Source of the DNA: Selenomonas sp. oral taxon 892 str. F0426 | Lineage (GTDB): Bacteria; Bacillota; Negativicutes; Selenomonadales; Selenomonadaceae | NCBI RefSeq assembly: GCF_000468035.1 | Contig: NZ_KI260523.1 | Location: forward strand, 62,001 to 126,000 | Direction of reading: 5' to 3' | DNA length: 64,000 bases | Shown: positions 7,404 through 16,163 of the stretch, one piece after another | How positions within the stretch are numbered: the stretch's first letter is position 1 | How the letters are laid out: the number at the start of each line of letters is the position of its first letter | The notes under the pieces: model-generated | Databases searched by the model: none | What the model was told of the DNA's origin: nothing | The model's input: only the letters and a program-made list of their open reading frames with translations | Translations under genes and position numbers: made by a program

Positions 7404-9125
7404 ATGCTGCTAAGCCTTCGTGTATGGAATTTTGCACTACTTGAGGAAGTTGCCGTCGAATTCGGTTCGGGGCTTAATATTCTGACGGGGGAGACGGGTG
7501 CTGGCAAATCTATCCTGATCGATGCCCTAGGTGCAATCCTAGGACATCGCATATCGAATGATGCGATACGCAGCGGTGCCGATGCTCTGCGTGTCCAGGC
7601 TGTTTTTTCACTTGATTCGAGCGACAAGCCTCTGCGCACCTTGTTGACGGAGCAGGAAATCGAATGTGAGGATGAGCTCATCATTTTGCGTAAAGTCATG
7701 CGCACGGGAAAGGGGACCATTCTTATCAATGGCACCCATGTTACACTGACTTTCCTTAGGAAGATTGCTCCGCATCTTGTAGATATTCATGGCCAGAATC
7801 AGAATCTGGCGCTTCTGCACGAGGATGCACAGCGTAGTCTACTCGAGGGCGGCGACAGCAGCCTCTGCGAGCTTCTAATGCGTTACGCGGAGGTCTATTC
7901 TGCATGGCGGGAGAAATCTCGTTTGCGTGAAGAGCGTGCGGAGAAGATTGCAGACATTGGAGAGCGCGTGGATATGCTGCGCTGGCAGGAAAAGGAGATT
8001 GCTGAGGCAGAGCTGACAGAGGGGGAGGATGAGGAGCTTGAGGTTGAGATCCGCCGTCTCTCTCACTCGGAACGTCTAGTCGAGAATGCTTCTGATGTGA
8101 GCAATCTCCTCAGTGAGGATGGAGAAGAAGGTCTCTCGGTTTTGTCCGCACTTTCACGAGTTACGCATGCGCTCGATGAAATTGCACGCTATGACGATGG
8201 GCTGTCGAATACTCGTTCTATGATAGAGGAGGCATATATTTCTCTCCAGGAGGCGTCCTATGAGGTGCGTGACTATCTTGACTCCATCGATGCCGATCCG
8301 GCACGTCTCGATATGATACAGACACGTATGGATGCAATTGATCGCCTTAAAAAGAAGTATGGTGGATCGATTCCTGCCGTATTTGAACGTCTCTTTGTTA
8401 TTCGCAATGAACTGGAAAGCGTCGACAACTATGATATTGACATGGAGCGTTTGGAGGCGGAGATTGCAGCCTTGTACGAACAATTAAAAGTACTTGCGGC
8501 GGATCTTACAGTACGTCGGCAGGAGATCGGTGCCGTACTCTCCGGGAGTATCGAGCGTGAGCTGCAGGACCTTGGGATGGAAAGGGCACGGTTTCGTATT
8601 GTTGTTACACCTGAGGAAAAATACACAAATCGTGGTGCTGACAGACTTACTATGCTCTTTTCAGCCAATGTTGGGGAGGAAGAGAAGCCTCTTGAGAAGA
8701 TTGCCTCAGGCGGAGAGCTTTCGCGTATTGCACTCGCCGTCAAATCCATTGCAGCCGCACGTGATATAGGCGGGGCGAGCATGGTGTTCGACGAGATTGA
8801 TACGGGCATTGGTGGGAGAACTGCCCAGATGGTTGCTGAGCGCATCGCTTTCGTTGCTCAGTACAAGCAGGTGCTCTGTATTACTCATCTGCCGCAGATT
8901 GCATGTATGGCAGATGAACATCTCTACATTGCGAAATCCGTGAAGGGTGAGGCAACAGTGACGCAAGTGGAGGAACTCTCTGCTGATGAGCGAGTGCGTG
9001 AGATCGCGCGTATGGCCTCTGGTGATGATGTCACGGAGGCCGCTCTGGCAAACGCACGCGAGATGCTTGTGAGTGCCGGGAAGAAGAAGGCGGCGTTTCA
9101 AAAGAAATCAAAGGGGAGAAAATAG
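7404..9125 (+). CDS. recN: DNA repair protein RecN
   Basis: A 573-residue SMC-like ATPase of normal length. Walker A GETGAGKS lies at the N-terminus, a long coiled coil spans roughly residues 150-370, and the C-terminal head carries the ABC signature ASGGELSRIALAVKSI and Walker B VFDEIDTGIGG. RecN gathers broken DNA ends early in double-strand break repair. GGGAGG precedes the ATG. It is co-directional with argR and probably in the same operon. Confidence 0.96.
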   Translation: MLLSLRVWNFALLEEVAVEFGSGLNILTGETGAGKSILIDALGAILGHRISNDAIRSGADALRVQAVFSLDSSDKPLRTLLTEQEIECEDELIILRKVMRTGKGTILINGTHVTLTFLRKIAPHLVDIHGQNQNLALLHEDAQRSLLEGGDSSLCELLMRYAEVYSAWREKSRLREERAEKIADIGERVDMLRWQEKEIAEAELTEGEDEELEVEIRRLSHSERLVENASDVSNLLSEDGEEGLSVLSALSRVTHALDEIARYDDGLSNTRSMIEEAYISLQEASYEVRDYLDSIDADPARLDMIQTRMDAIDRLKKKYGGSIPAVFERLFVIRNELESVDNYDIDMERLEAEIAALYEQLKVLAADLTVRRQEIGAVLSGSIERELQDLGMERARFRIVVTPEEKYTNRGADRLTMLFSANVGEEEKPLEKIASGGELSRIALAVKSIAAARDIGGASMVFDEIDTGIGGRTAQMVAERIAFVAQYKQVLCITHLPQIACMADEHLYIAKSVKGEATVTQVEELSADERVREIARMASGDDVTEAALANAREMLVSAGKKKAAFQKKSKGRK

Positions 9126-9135
9126 GAGGTTTCTT

Positions 9136-9615
9136 GTGAAGAAATATAGAATGAAGCACATTTTTATTGCCACTGTTGCGATATCTGTACTTTTTATTGG
9201 AGGGAGTACGCAGGCAATGCCGTCGCCGCTTGTCACGTATACAAGCGTTCGTGACGCGTGGGCGGTTGTTGGCCTTCCGGTCTATACACCGACACTTTTG
9301 CCCGTTGGCTATGTACAGAAGGACATTATTGTCATCGATAAAAGTCTTGCTGAGATCTTTTACCGCAATGATGCAGGTAAGGAGATCCTATTCCGTATGG
9401 CGAAGGGCGATGCGGACATCAGCGGAGACAGCACCATCTATGAGGTCAATCAGATTGTACAGGTCGGACGTCAGTATATTCGTGTCAAGGGAACGGAAAA
9501 ACTTGTCAGTCTTGCCCTCTGGTCGCGTGGTGGCTATACTTTTTCTCTCTCATTTGAAGAACCAATATCCATCGAAGCTGTGCAGGCAATTATCAGCACC
9601 ATTCCGTGGAATTGA
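9136..9615 (+). CDS. Secreted DUF4367-like protein
   Basis: A 159-residue protein with an N-terminal signal peptide (basic start, hydrophobic core about residues 8-22, cleavage probably after TQA). The mature part resembles DUF4367 domains: an ILFRMAKGDADISGD stretch, a short middle strand, then a WSRGGYTFSLSFEEP segment. Such domains occur in extracytoplasmic Firmicute proteins, sometimes as anti-sigma partners, but no sigma gene is next to it. The start is GTG 9136 after AGGAGGT. It is 10 bases from recN, so probably co-transcribed. Function is unknown. Confidence 0.75.
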   Translation: MKKYRMKHIFIATVAISVLFIGGSTQAMPSPLVTYTSVRDAWAVVGLPVYTPTLLPVGYVQKDIIVIDKSLAEIFYRNDAGKEILFRMAKGDADISGDSTIYEVNQIVQVGRQYIRVKGTEKLVSLALWSRGGYTFSLSFEEPISIEAVQAIISTIPWN

Positions 9616-9896
9616 CTGCATATGACACACACGACTTTTCGGGGTATGTCAAGAAATTTGTGCAAAAGGATTTTTCAGTAAATGGCATCATATTGCTGCA
9701 TGAAATTTTTGATATGCGCATCTATGTTCAGATGATTGCATCCAGCGCATCATTCAGTATTCTGCCCCTTTCTCGTAGAGTTCCAGTACACGTAAATTTG
9801 ACCTTTCTGTTGTGATGGATTTGCAGGTGAAATCCTCCTACAATTTTTGGCTTTTGCACAAATTATTATACACTCCCGTTAAAAGGAGGTATGTTC

Positions 9897-10931
9897 ATGA
9901 AGTTTAAGAAAATGCTTGTCGTCCTTGCAGCCTTGCTGATGTTAGGCGGCGCATTCGTCACCTGTGGTTGGGGCGGTGAGAAGAAGATGGCGGAACGTGA
10001 TGATAAACAGCTCGTCATCTACTGTTCACATCCGCGCGCTTTCATTAACCCGCTTGTTGAAGAGTTTGAGAAACAGAGGGGGATGAAGGTAGAAGTCATC
10101 GCGGCTGGAACAGGCGAACTTCTCAAACGAGTCGAGTCTGAAAAGGCCAATCCGTTTGGTGATATTTTCTGGGGTGGATCTCTTAACACGATGAAGCCGA
10201 AAGCTGACCTCTTTGAGAACTATATTTCAGTGAACGAGGGTCACATCCAGGCAGCATTTAAGAACAAGGAAGGCTCGATGACACGCTTTACGGATATTCC
10301 GAGTGTCATCATGGTCAATACGAACCTTCTCGGTGACATCAAGGTCGAGGGGTATAAGGATCTTTTGAATCTCTCTCTTAAGGGAAAGATTGCTTTTGCT
10401 GATCCGTCAAAGTCCTCCTCGTCCTACGAGCACCTCATCAACATGCTCTACGCAATGGGCAACGGTGATCCTGACAAGGGATGGGATTATGTGGAGAACC
10501 TATCACGCAACCTCGACGGCAAGCTTCTCTCCGGCTCCTCTGCCGTGTATATGGGAGTTGCGGACGGTGAGTATGCAGTTGGTCTGACTTTCGAAGAGGG
10601 CGGTGCAAAATACGTTGCGGACGGTGCACCCGTAAAACTTGTCTACATGAAGGAAGGCGTTATCTCCAAGCCAGACGGCATCTACATCATCAAGAACGCA
10701 AAGAATATGGAAAATGCGAAGAAGTTTATCGATTTCATTACGAGCAAGGACGCGCAGAGTATTATTACAACGCAGCTGCATCGCCGCTCTGTGCGTGACG
10801 ATGTGGATCCGCCTGTCGGTCTCCTGCCGAAGGATCAGATCAAGATCATTGACGATGAGGAGCAGGTGGTCGAGAAGAACAAGAAGGCATGGCTTGACAA
10901 GTTCAAGGATATCTTCACGAGTGTGCAGTAA
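9897..10931 (+). CDS. ABC transporter substrate-binding protein, iron(III)/type 2 PBP family
   Basis: A 344-residue extracytoplasmic binding protein. A hydrophobic leader (about residues 5-25) is followed by a Cys in AFVTCGWGG that could be a lipobox, though the -3 position is Phe. The mature part opens with LVIYCSHPRAFINPLVEEFEK and has the GDIFWGGS segment, typical of the Fe(III)/phosphonate binding protein class. The ATG at 9897 is chosen because AAGGAGGT abuts the ATG at 9891. No permease or ATPase gene lies nearby, so it either works with a remote transporter or senses its ligand. The 281 bases before it hold no convincing gene. Confidence 0.85.
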   Translation: MKFKKMLVVLAALLMLGGAFVTCGWGGEKKMAERDDKQLVIYCSHPRAFINPLVEEFEKQRGMKVEVIAAGTGELLKRVESEKANPFGDIFWGGSLNTMKPKADLFENYISVNEGHIQAAFKNKEGSMTRFTDIPSVIMVNTNLLGDIKVEGYKDLLNLSLKGKIAFADPSKSSSSYEHLINMLYAMGNGDPDKGWDYVENLSRNLDGKLLSGSSAVYMGVADGEYAVGLTFEEGGAKYVADGAPVKLVYMKEGVISKPDGIYIIKNAKNMENAKKFIDFITSKDAQSIITTQLHRRSVRDDVDPPVGLLPKDQIKIIDDEEQVVEKNKKAWLDKFKDIFTSVQ

Positions 10932-10948
10932 TCTGTAAAACAGCATAC

Positions 10949-10997
10949 AAAAAGGACGCCGCACGAACATAAATTCACGCAGCGTCTTTTTTATTTT
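10949..10997. terminator. Bidirectional terminator between binding protein and cupin genes
   Basis: GACGCCGC and GCAGCGTC arms (7 of 8 paired) are flanked by an A-rich left side and a T-rich right side, with a 16-base loop. It lies between convergent genes and can serve both strands. Confidence 0.75.
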
Positions 10998-11003
10998 GTA
11001 AAA

Positions 11004-11348
11004 TTATACTGCAGGAAACGCAACGACGAGAAGCATTTTGAAAGGAGCTTCCTTTGCCGCATAGACTGAATGCGGATGATTGGCGGGCATGACGATGCTC
11101 TCACCCGCCTTGAGAGTGTACGTCTCATCGTCAATCGTGATGATGCCCTCGCCTTCGAGAGCCGTGACGAGTGCATCGCCCTTTGACTCATGCGTGCTGA
11201 TGCCCTCGCCCTTTGCAAAGGCAAAGAGGGTGACACCAAGCCCCTTGTTCTGGACGAGCGTCTTGCTGACGACCTGTCCCTCAGCGTATGCGACTTGATC
11301 TTTGAGCAGAAGTGCCTGCTGGTGCTGGATATTGTTCAGGATTGCCAT
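11004..11348 (-). CDS. Small single-domain cupin protein
   Basis: A 114-residue cupin. Motif 1 is represented by GISTHESKGDALVTALEGEG, with its His and Glu, and motif 2 by VMPANHPHSV, so metal binding is plausible. Single-domain cupins of this size act as sugar or metabolite binding proteins, isomerases or oxygenases; nothing here distinguishes these. The start has AAGGAGG 6 bases upstream. It is transcribed alone, convergent with the binding-protein gene and divergent from the next gene. On its own strand a TATACT (complement of 11387-11392) may be the -10 box, but the -35 is unclear. Confidence 0.85.
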   Translation of the reverse strand: MAILNNIQHQQALLLKDQVAYAEGQVVSKTLVQNKGLGVTLFAFAKGEGISTHESKGDALVTALEGEGIITIDDETYTLKAGESIVMPANHPHSVYAAKEAPFKMLLVVAFPAV

Positions 11349-11476
11349 ATTGTTTCCTCCTTATGTGTTTTGGAATTTATGTGCATAGTATACACGGACA
11401 GCACACAAAAGAATGTGATCGAAGACACAATTCCGAGAGAAATACTCGGAATTTGAGAAATCAAAAATTTTTTCAG

Positions 11477-11505
11477 TTGTCAAACGTGAACCTTTGTCCT
11501 ATAAT
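11477..11505 (+). promoter_or_regulatory. Promoter for the small CxCxxC protein gene
   Basis: TTGTCA at 11477-11482 and TATAAT at 11500-11505 with a 17-base spacer. This predicts a leader of about 45 bases to the gene start. Confidence 0.75.
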
Positions 11506-11555
11506 AGTGAACAGGTTATTTTAGGGATTCGAGCATCGGACAAAGGAGGATGGCG

Positions 11556-11903
11556 TTGGATCGCAGTGCTGTGATAGATATGGTGCAGAAGCTTGTCGAT
11601 GCGCCGTCGGTCTACGAAGGACTGAAGGCGAAAGCAGAGGTGTTCCTGAGAGCGGTGGACACGCCGCAGGAGAAATCTGCATTTCGGGCACTCACTGATG
11701 AAATAAAGAGTGATGTGCTGACAATTGATCAGCTCATCAGCTTCACAGAGTCGCCGGATGGTGTCGCGCTGTTCAGCGCGCAGAGAGCAGGAGAGTATAA
11801 TGCTGCGGCAAAGCAGGCGAAGGAGCAGGGGGAAGATACCTGCATCTGCCCTGCGTGTCAGGCTGGTAAAGAGATCCTTGCGAATCAGGCGGCAATCGCC
11901 TAA
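11556..11903 (+). CDS. Small cytoplasmic protein with C-terminal CxCxxC motif, function unknown
   Basis: A 115-residue, mostly helical and charged protein with no signal peptide. Near its end it has Cys96, Cys98 and Cys101 (CICPACQAG), a possible metal or redox site. TTG at 11556 is preferred because AAAGGAGG ends directly at the upstream ATG at 11550, leaving that start no spacing; with ATG the protein would be two residues longer. It has its own promoter and its own terminator, so it is a single-gene unit. I do not recognise the family with certainty. Confidence 0.72.
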   Translation: MDRSAVIDMVQKLVDAPSVYEGLKAKAEVFLRAVDTPQEKSAFRALTDEIKSDVLTIDQLISFTESPDGVALFSAQRAGEYNAAAKQAKEQGEDTCICPACQAGKEILANQAAIA

Positions 11904-11916
11904 CAGATATTGTATG

Positions 11917-11959
11917 GAAAGGAGCTGTTGCACGAATGCTTTCGTGTAACAGCTTTTTT
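11917..11959 (+). terminator. Strong intrinsic terminator just before priA
   Basis: A 14-bp stem (11923-11936 with 11941-11954, one G-U pair) with loop TGCT is followed by T residues to 11959; A residues at 11918-11920 extend pairing with the T-tract. It ends the preceding unit, yet lies only 15 bases from the priA start. Confidence 0.88.
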
Positions 11960-11974
11960 GTGAGAAGTGAATAT

Positions 11975-14389
11975 ATGACCGTTGCGGATGTCTATATCAA
12001 CATTCCGATCAAGAGCATACAGCAGGAGTTCACTTATGTTTTGCCGGAGAGGTTGGCACAGGTTGGTGTAGGATGGCGGGTCTTCGTTCCATTCGGAAAT
12101 GTGCGCAAGGAGGGGTTCGTCACTCGTGTGCGCCCTTACGATCCTGTGCGGGACGGGAACCATTCGCTGAAGGAGATCATTGAGGCGGTGGATGAGGAGG
12201 CATGGTTTTCGCCTGAACTTCTTGCCGCTGCACAGGAACTCGCAGATTTTTACCTCTGCTCGGCAGCTGAGATCATGCGCCTTTTTATGCCGGGTAAGAG
12301 TGGGCTGCGTATTTTCCCGGTCTATTCGGAGGCAGAGGATGCAGACGCATCACATCCTGTCCTCTCTGATGTGAATGCGTGTGCTGTTTACAAGTATTTA
12401 TGCGAGAATGGCAGTAAGCGCATGGCGGAGCTGCGCCGTGCTCTGCCGAAGACGGCAGTGGAGGAGGGAGTGAAAAAACTCCTGCGCTGCCATCTTGTGC
12501 ACAAGGAGTATCACGCCGATAAACGCGATCGCGCGCGCTATGAGAAATACTATACGGCGGGAGCGATTACAGATGAACTGCTCGCGGGTCTTTCCCGCAA
12601 GCCTGCACAGGTACGGGCACTCGTTCTCTTTCGGGAGAAGCATGAATATGCACGCGCAGAGTTTGATGAAAAGGGCGTCTCCTTGGCGACGATCAAGCAT
12701 CTTGTCGCAGCAGGGTATCTGACGGAGCACCTGCGGCGCAAACTTCGTTCCAGCTATGGAGCAGGGACGGAGACCATGCGTGCGGAGGAGCTGACTGCGG
12801 CGCAGCAGACGGCTGCTGATGCGCTGCGCGCAGGAATTGCGGCGGGCGGCTTTCGGGGCTTTCTGCTGCACGGTGTGACGGGCAGCGGTAAGACACGCGT
12901 CTACATTGAGACTGCGCGCGCCGTGCGCGCGGCAGGACGACAGGTTATCGTGCTTGTTCCTGAGATCGCGCTCACGGGTCAGCTCATCACGGCATTTCAG
13001 GAGGTATTCGCGGATGACATTGTCGTCCTGCATAGCCAGCTCTCGCATGCGGAGCGCAATGATTCGATCTTTCGTGTGCGGCGCGGGGAGGCGGGCATCA
13101 TCATCGGTGCACGCTCCGCACTCTTCACACCTGCGCATGATGTCGGTGCGATCATCCTCGACGAGGAACAGGATATGTCCTACAAGCAGGATGAGTCTCC
13201 GCGCTATCATGCGCGGGTGGTCGCGGAGATCCTTGCGCGGCGGCATGGGGCGCTCCTCGTGCTCGGCAGTGCAACGCCGTCGCTCGAGTCATACACGCGT
13301 GCCCAGACGGGGGAGCTGACGCTCCTTATGATGCCCGAACGCATCGGCAGTCAGCCGCTGCCGCAGGTGCGCGCCGTTGATATGCGCGAGGAGCTGCAGC
13401 GGGGACGGCGTACGATTATCTCGCTTGCTCTGCGCGAACTCCTGACGGAGACCCTTGCACGTCATGAGCAGGCAATCATCATGCTGAACCGGCGCGGTTA
13501 TTCCACCTTCATTATGTGTCGCTCCTGCGGCGCAGTGATTACGTGCAAGGAGTGTTCACTGCCGCTCGTCTATCATGCCAACGGCGCACTCCTTTGCCAT
13601 CACTGTGATCTGCGCGCTCCTGTTCCGGAGGTCTGCCCCAAATGTGGGAGCCGTTACATCAAATACTTCGGCTCGGGTACGGAAAAACTCGAGGAGGAGC
13701 TGTCTCAGCTCCTCCCTGAGGCGCGTCTTGTGCGCATGGATCGCGATACGACGGGGCGAAAACTTGCGCATACGGAGATTTTGACGCAGTTCCGCAGACG
13801 TGATTTCGACATCCTCCTCGGCACGCAGATGGTAGCGAAGGGGCATGACCTGCCCGGTGTCCAGTCCGTCGGCATCATCAGTGCAGACGCGAGCCTGAAC
13901 CTGCCGGATTTCCGTGCGGCGGAGCGTTGCTTTATGCTGATCACACAGACGGCGGGACGCGCGGGACGGCATGGGGCACGCGGCGAGGTCATCGTGCAGA
14001 CGTACAATCCGGAGCACTATGCTGTTCGTACCGCCATGCGGCAGGACTATGATGCATTTTATGCACGGGAGATCGAACTGCGTCGGGAGCTGTTCTATCC
14101 GCCGTTCAGTCGTCTTGTAAAGCTGCTCTTTCACGCAGTGAATCGCGATCGTATATGGGGGGAAGCACAGGCTTTTGTGGATGACTTTCAAAAGACCTAT
14201 GCAGGGCAGTCAGGCTATGTTGCGATTGGTCCATCGCCTGCTCTGATAGAGAAGGAGCGAGATGAATATCGATTTGTCGTCCTTCTCAAGACGAATGCTC
14301 TTTCCAATGTGCAGAAGTATCTGCGAACACGAGAACTTCATTTACGCAATGATATTGCAATTGATATTGACCCAATTGCTATTTTTTAA
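11975..14389 (+). CDS. priA: Primosomal protein N' (replication restart helicase PriA)
   Basis: An 804-residue PriA. The N-terminal 3'-DNA-binding domain is followed by a DEAH-type helicase with Walker A GVTGSGKT from residue 300. Walker B reads DEEQ (residues 396-399) where most PriA have DEEH. A cysteine-rich zinc module (CRSCG, CKEC, CHHC, CPKC) follows, then the second RecA lobe with QTAGRAGRHG. PriA reloads the replisome at stalled forks. The ATG at 11975 starts the family-typical TVADVYINIPI; an earlier in-frame ATG at 11936 lies inside the terminator hairpin. The ribosome site (GAGAAGTGA) is weak. Confidence 0.95.
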   Translation: MTVADVYINIPIKSIQQEFTYVLPERLAQVGVGWRVFVPFGNVRKEGFVTRVRPYDPVRDGNHSLKEIIEAVDEEAWFSPELLAAAQELADFYLCSAAEIMRLFMPGKSGLRIFPVYSEAEDADASHPVLSDVNACAVYKYLCENGSKRMAELRRALPKTAVEEGVKKLLRCHLVHKEYHADKRDRARYEKYYTAGAITDELLAGLSRKPAQVRALVLFREKHEYARAEFDEKGVSLATIKHLVAAGYLTEHLRRKLRSSYGAGTETMRAEELTAAQQTAADALRAGIAAGGFRGFLLHGVTGSGKTRVYIETARAVRAAGRQVIVLVPEIALTGQLITAFQEVFADDIVVLHSQLSHAERNDSIFRVRRGEAGIIIGARSALFTPAHDVGAIILDEEQDMSYKQDESPRYHARVVAEILARRHGALLVLGSATPSLESYTRAQTGELTLLMMPERIGSQPLPQVRAVDMREELQRGRRTIISLALRELLTETLARHEQAIIMLNRRGYSTFIMCRSCGAVITCKECSLPLVYHANGALLCHHCDLRAPVPEVCPKCGSRYIKYFGSGTEKLEEELSQLLPEARLVRMDRDTTGRKLAHTEILTQFRRRDFDILLGTQMVAKGHDLPGVQSVGIISADASLNLPDFRAAERCFMLITQTAGRAGRHGARGEVIVQTYNPEHYAVRTAMRQDYDAFYAREIELRRELFYPPFSRLVKLLFHAVNRDRIWGEAQAFVDDFQKTYAGQSGYVAIGPSPALIEKERDEYRFVVLLKTNALSNVQKYLRTRELHLRNDIAIDIDPIAIF

Positions 14390-14512
14390 GAAATAATAGA
14401 AAAATCTATTGAATATAGTTACAAATCCTGTTAATCTGGAGATCTAAGGAAACATGGATGATGTGCGGTACAGTATACACCTTTTTCCAAGACAATGGAG
14501 GAATGATATCCT

Positions 14513-15376
14513 ATGGTGACGATTCTCGGACGGGCAAAGATCAATCTTACGCTCGATATTCTGGGGCTTCGGGATGATGGGTATCATGAAATTGCAACAG
14601 TAATGCAGTCACTCTCTCTTGCGGATACGATTACACTCACGCGGAAGGAGGAGGGGATTACCCTGACTGTCGATCGGCCGGGGTTAGAGTCGGATGAACG
14701 AAACCTTGCGTATCGTGCTGCCGCACTTATTGCAAAGGAGTGTGGAATTCGTGGTGGGGTTCATATCGACATTGTAAAGCGAATTCCCATTACTGCGGGG
14801 CTTGCTGGCGGAAGTGCTGATGCTGCAGCAACGCTCCGCGGTATGAATGATCTTTATGAACTTGGACTCTCTGATGCAGAGCTATGTGTGCTCGGCGCTC
14901 AGATCGGCTCAGATATTCCTTTTTCTCTTGTAGGAGGGACGGTGCTTGCGACAGGGCGCGGCGAAATCATGCAGCGCTTGTCCGATTTTCCAGAGACTGT
15001 CGTATTGTTGGCGAAACCGCCCGTTGCAGTATCTACGCCGTGGGCATATCGAAGCTACGATGAGCATCCGCCGGAATTTCATCCCGATAATGCGGAGTTT
15101 ATAGATGCCTTGGCGCGCGGGGACAGAGCGCGTTGCATACAGCACATGTTCAATGTCCTTGAGCCAGTGACAGAAGCTGCGCATCCAGTGGTTAGCGAAT
15201 ATCGTGAGCGCATGCGCAATGGGGGAGCTGTCTGTACCATGATGTCAGGCAGCGGACCCACGGTGTTTGGGCTTTTTGAGGATGTGCCCACTGCGGCACA
15301 TGCAGCAGAAATTTTCTGTCGGGAAACAGAGGCTGAAGTACATTTGACACAAACGTCAAGGAAATACGAAGAGTAA
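14513..15376 (+). CDS. ispE: 4-diphosphocytidyl-2-C-methyl-D-erythritol kinase
   Basis: A 287-residue GHMP kinase of the non-mevalonate isoprenoid pathway; it phosphorylates CDP-methylerythritol. It opens with GRAKINLTLDILGLRDDGYHEI, and the ATP-binding loop is PITAGLAGGSADAAATLRGMN. The final GHMP motif is MMSGSGPTVFG. GGAGG lies 11 bases before the ATG, rather far. Together with ispA it shows that this organism makes isoprenoids by the MEP route. The 123 bases after priA contain weak promoter-like boxes (for example TATACA at 14474-14479). Confidence 0.95.
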   Translation: MVTILGRAKINLTLDILGLRDDGYHEIATVMQSLSLADTITLTRKEEGITLTVDRPGLESDERNLAYRAAALIAKECGIRGGVHIDIVKRIPITAGLAGGSADAAATLRGMNDLYELGLSDAELCVLGAQIGSDIPFSLVGGTVLATGRGEIMQRLSDFPETVVLLAKPPVAVSTPWAYRSYDEHPPEFHPDNAEFIDALARGDRARCIQHMFNVLEPVTEAAHPVVSEYRERMRNGGAVCTMMSGSGPTVFGLFEDVPTAAHAAEIFCRETEAEVHLTQTSRKYEE

Positions 15377-15399
15377 GTAGGAGAGCCAGAGGGATTTAT

Positions 15400-16137
15400 A
15401 TGCAAGGAAAACTATCGCCGGTCGTCGTGAACAGTTATCAGCCGCTTCGGGAAATTGTCTGTGAAGTATTGCGTGACGCCATTCGCGGCGGAACCTTAAA
15501 GCCAGGAGAATGGCTCAAGGAGAATGACCTCGCTGATGAGCTGCTCGTCAGCCGTACGCCTGTACGTGAAGCAATTCGAAAGCTTGAGCAGGAGGGATAT
15601 GTTGTCACGGTGCCGCGCCGTGGTGCCTATGTCGCAAGCGTATCCATTCGTGATATCAATGAGATCTTTGAAATTCGCGCAGCACTTGAAGCACTTGCCT
15701 GTGAACTTGCTGCAGAACGCATTACTGATGAGGAACAGGAACGTCTGGAACGCCTCCTCGTTGCCATTGGTCGTGCCATTGAGGAGCATGATATGGAACG
15801 TATTGTGCGGACGGATATCGAGTTCCATGAACTGCTGTATCAGGCGGCCCGCAATGAGCGTCTGCTGACGATCATCGGTAATCTGCGTGAACAGCTTACA
15901 CGGTTCCGCACCATCTCCATGTCTCATCCTGGACGCCTCAAAGCCACTCTTGAGGAACATCGTGCAATTGTGGATGCAATCGGAGCTGGAGATGCACGCT
16001 ACGCACGCAAGGTTGGTGCAAAACATATGGAGAACTCGGAACAGACATTGCTGTATGCCATTGAAGAACAAGAAAAAAAGACAGGAACAAGCCTTGTAAA
16101 ACGAAAAGGGAAAAAGAACAAGGAAGACGTCGAGTAG
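15400..16137 (+). CDS. GntR family transcriptional regulator, FadR/FCD type
   Basis: A 245-residue regulator. Residues about 12-80 form the GntR winged helix (LREIVCEVLRDAIRGGTLKPGEW and SRTPVREAIRKLEQEGYV). Residues about 85-220 form an all-helical FCD domain that binds an organic-acid-type ligand, with the expected Asp and His positions (IEFHELLY, EHRAIVDAI). The C-terminus is a Lys-rich tail. It sits between ispE and glmU with gaps of 23 and 26 bases; in several Firmicutes a GntR gene sits next to glmU. Its ligand and targets are not evident. Confidence 0.9.
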   Translation: MQGKLSPVVVNSYQPLREIVCEVLRDAIRGGTLKPGEWLKENDLADELLVSRTPVREAIRKLEQEGYVVTVPRRGAYVASVSIRDINEIFEIRAALEALACELAAERITDEEQERLERLLVAIGRAIEEHDMERIVRTDIEFHELLYQAARNERLLTIIGNLREQLTRFRTISMSHPGRLKATLEEHRAIVDAIGAGDARYARKVGAKHMENSEQTLLYAIEEQEKKTGTSLVKRKGKKNKEDVE

Positions 16138-16163
16138 ATATTTCCAGAGAACGGAGGAATATC

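Noticed and set aside
9606-9815. A 69-codon frame after the DUF4367-like gene
   Set aside because: It overlaps the end of that gene, has no ribosome site and low-complexity composition typical of non-coding AT-rich sequence.
9616-9896. A small RNA or hidden gene in the 281-base gap before the binding-protein gene
   Set aside because: I saw no convincing promoter, stable hairpin with T-tract or coding frame with a ribosome site.
11936-11974. An earlier ATG for priA
   Set aside because: It lies in the loop side of a strong terminator hairpin and adds residues not found in PriA; the ATG at 11975 gives the family start.
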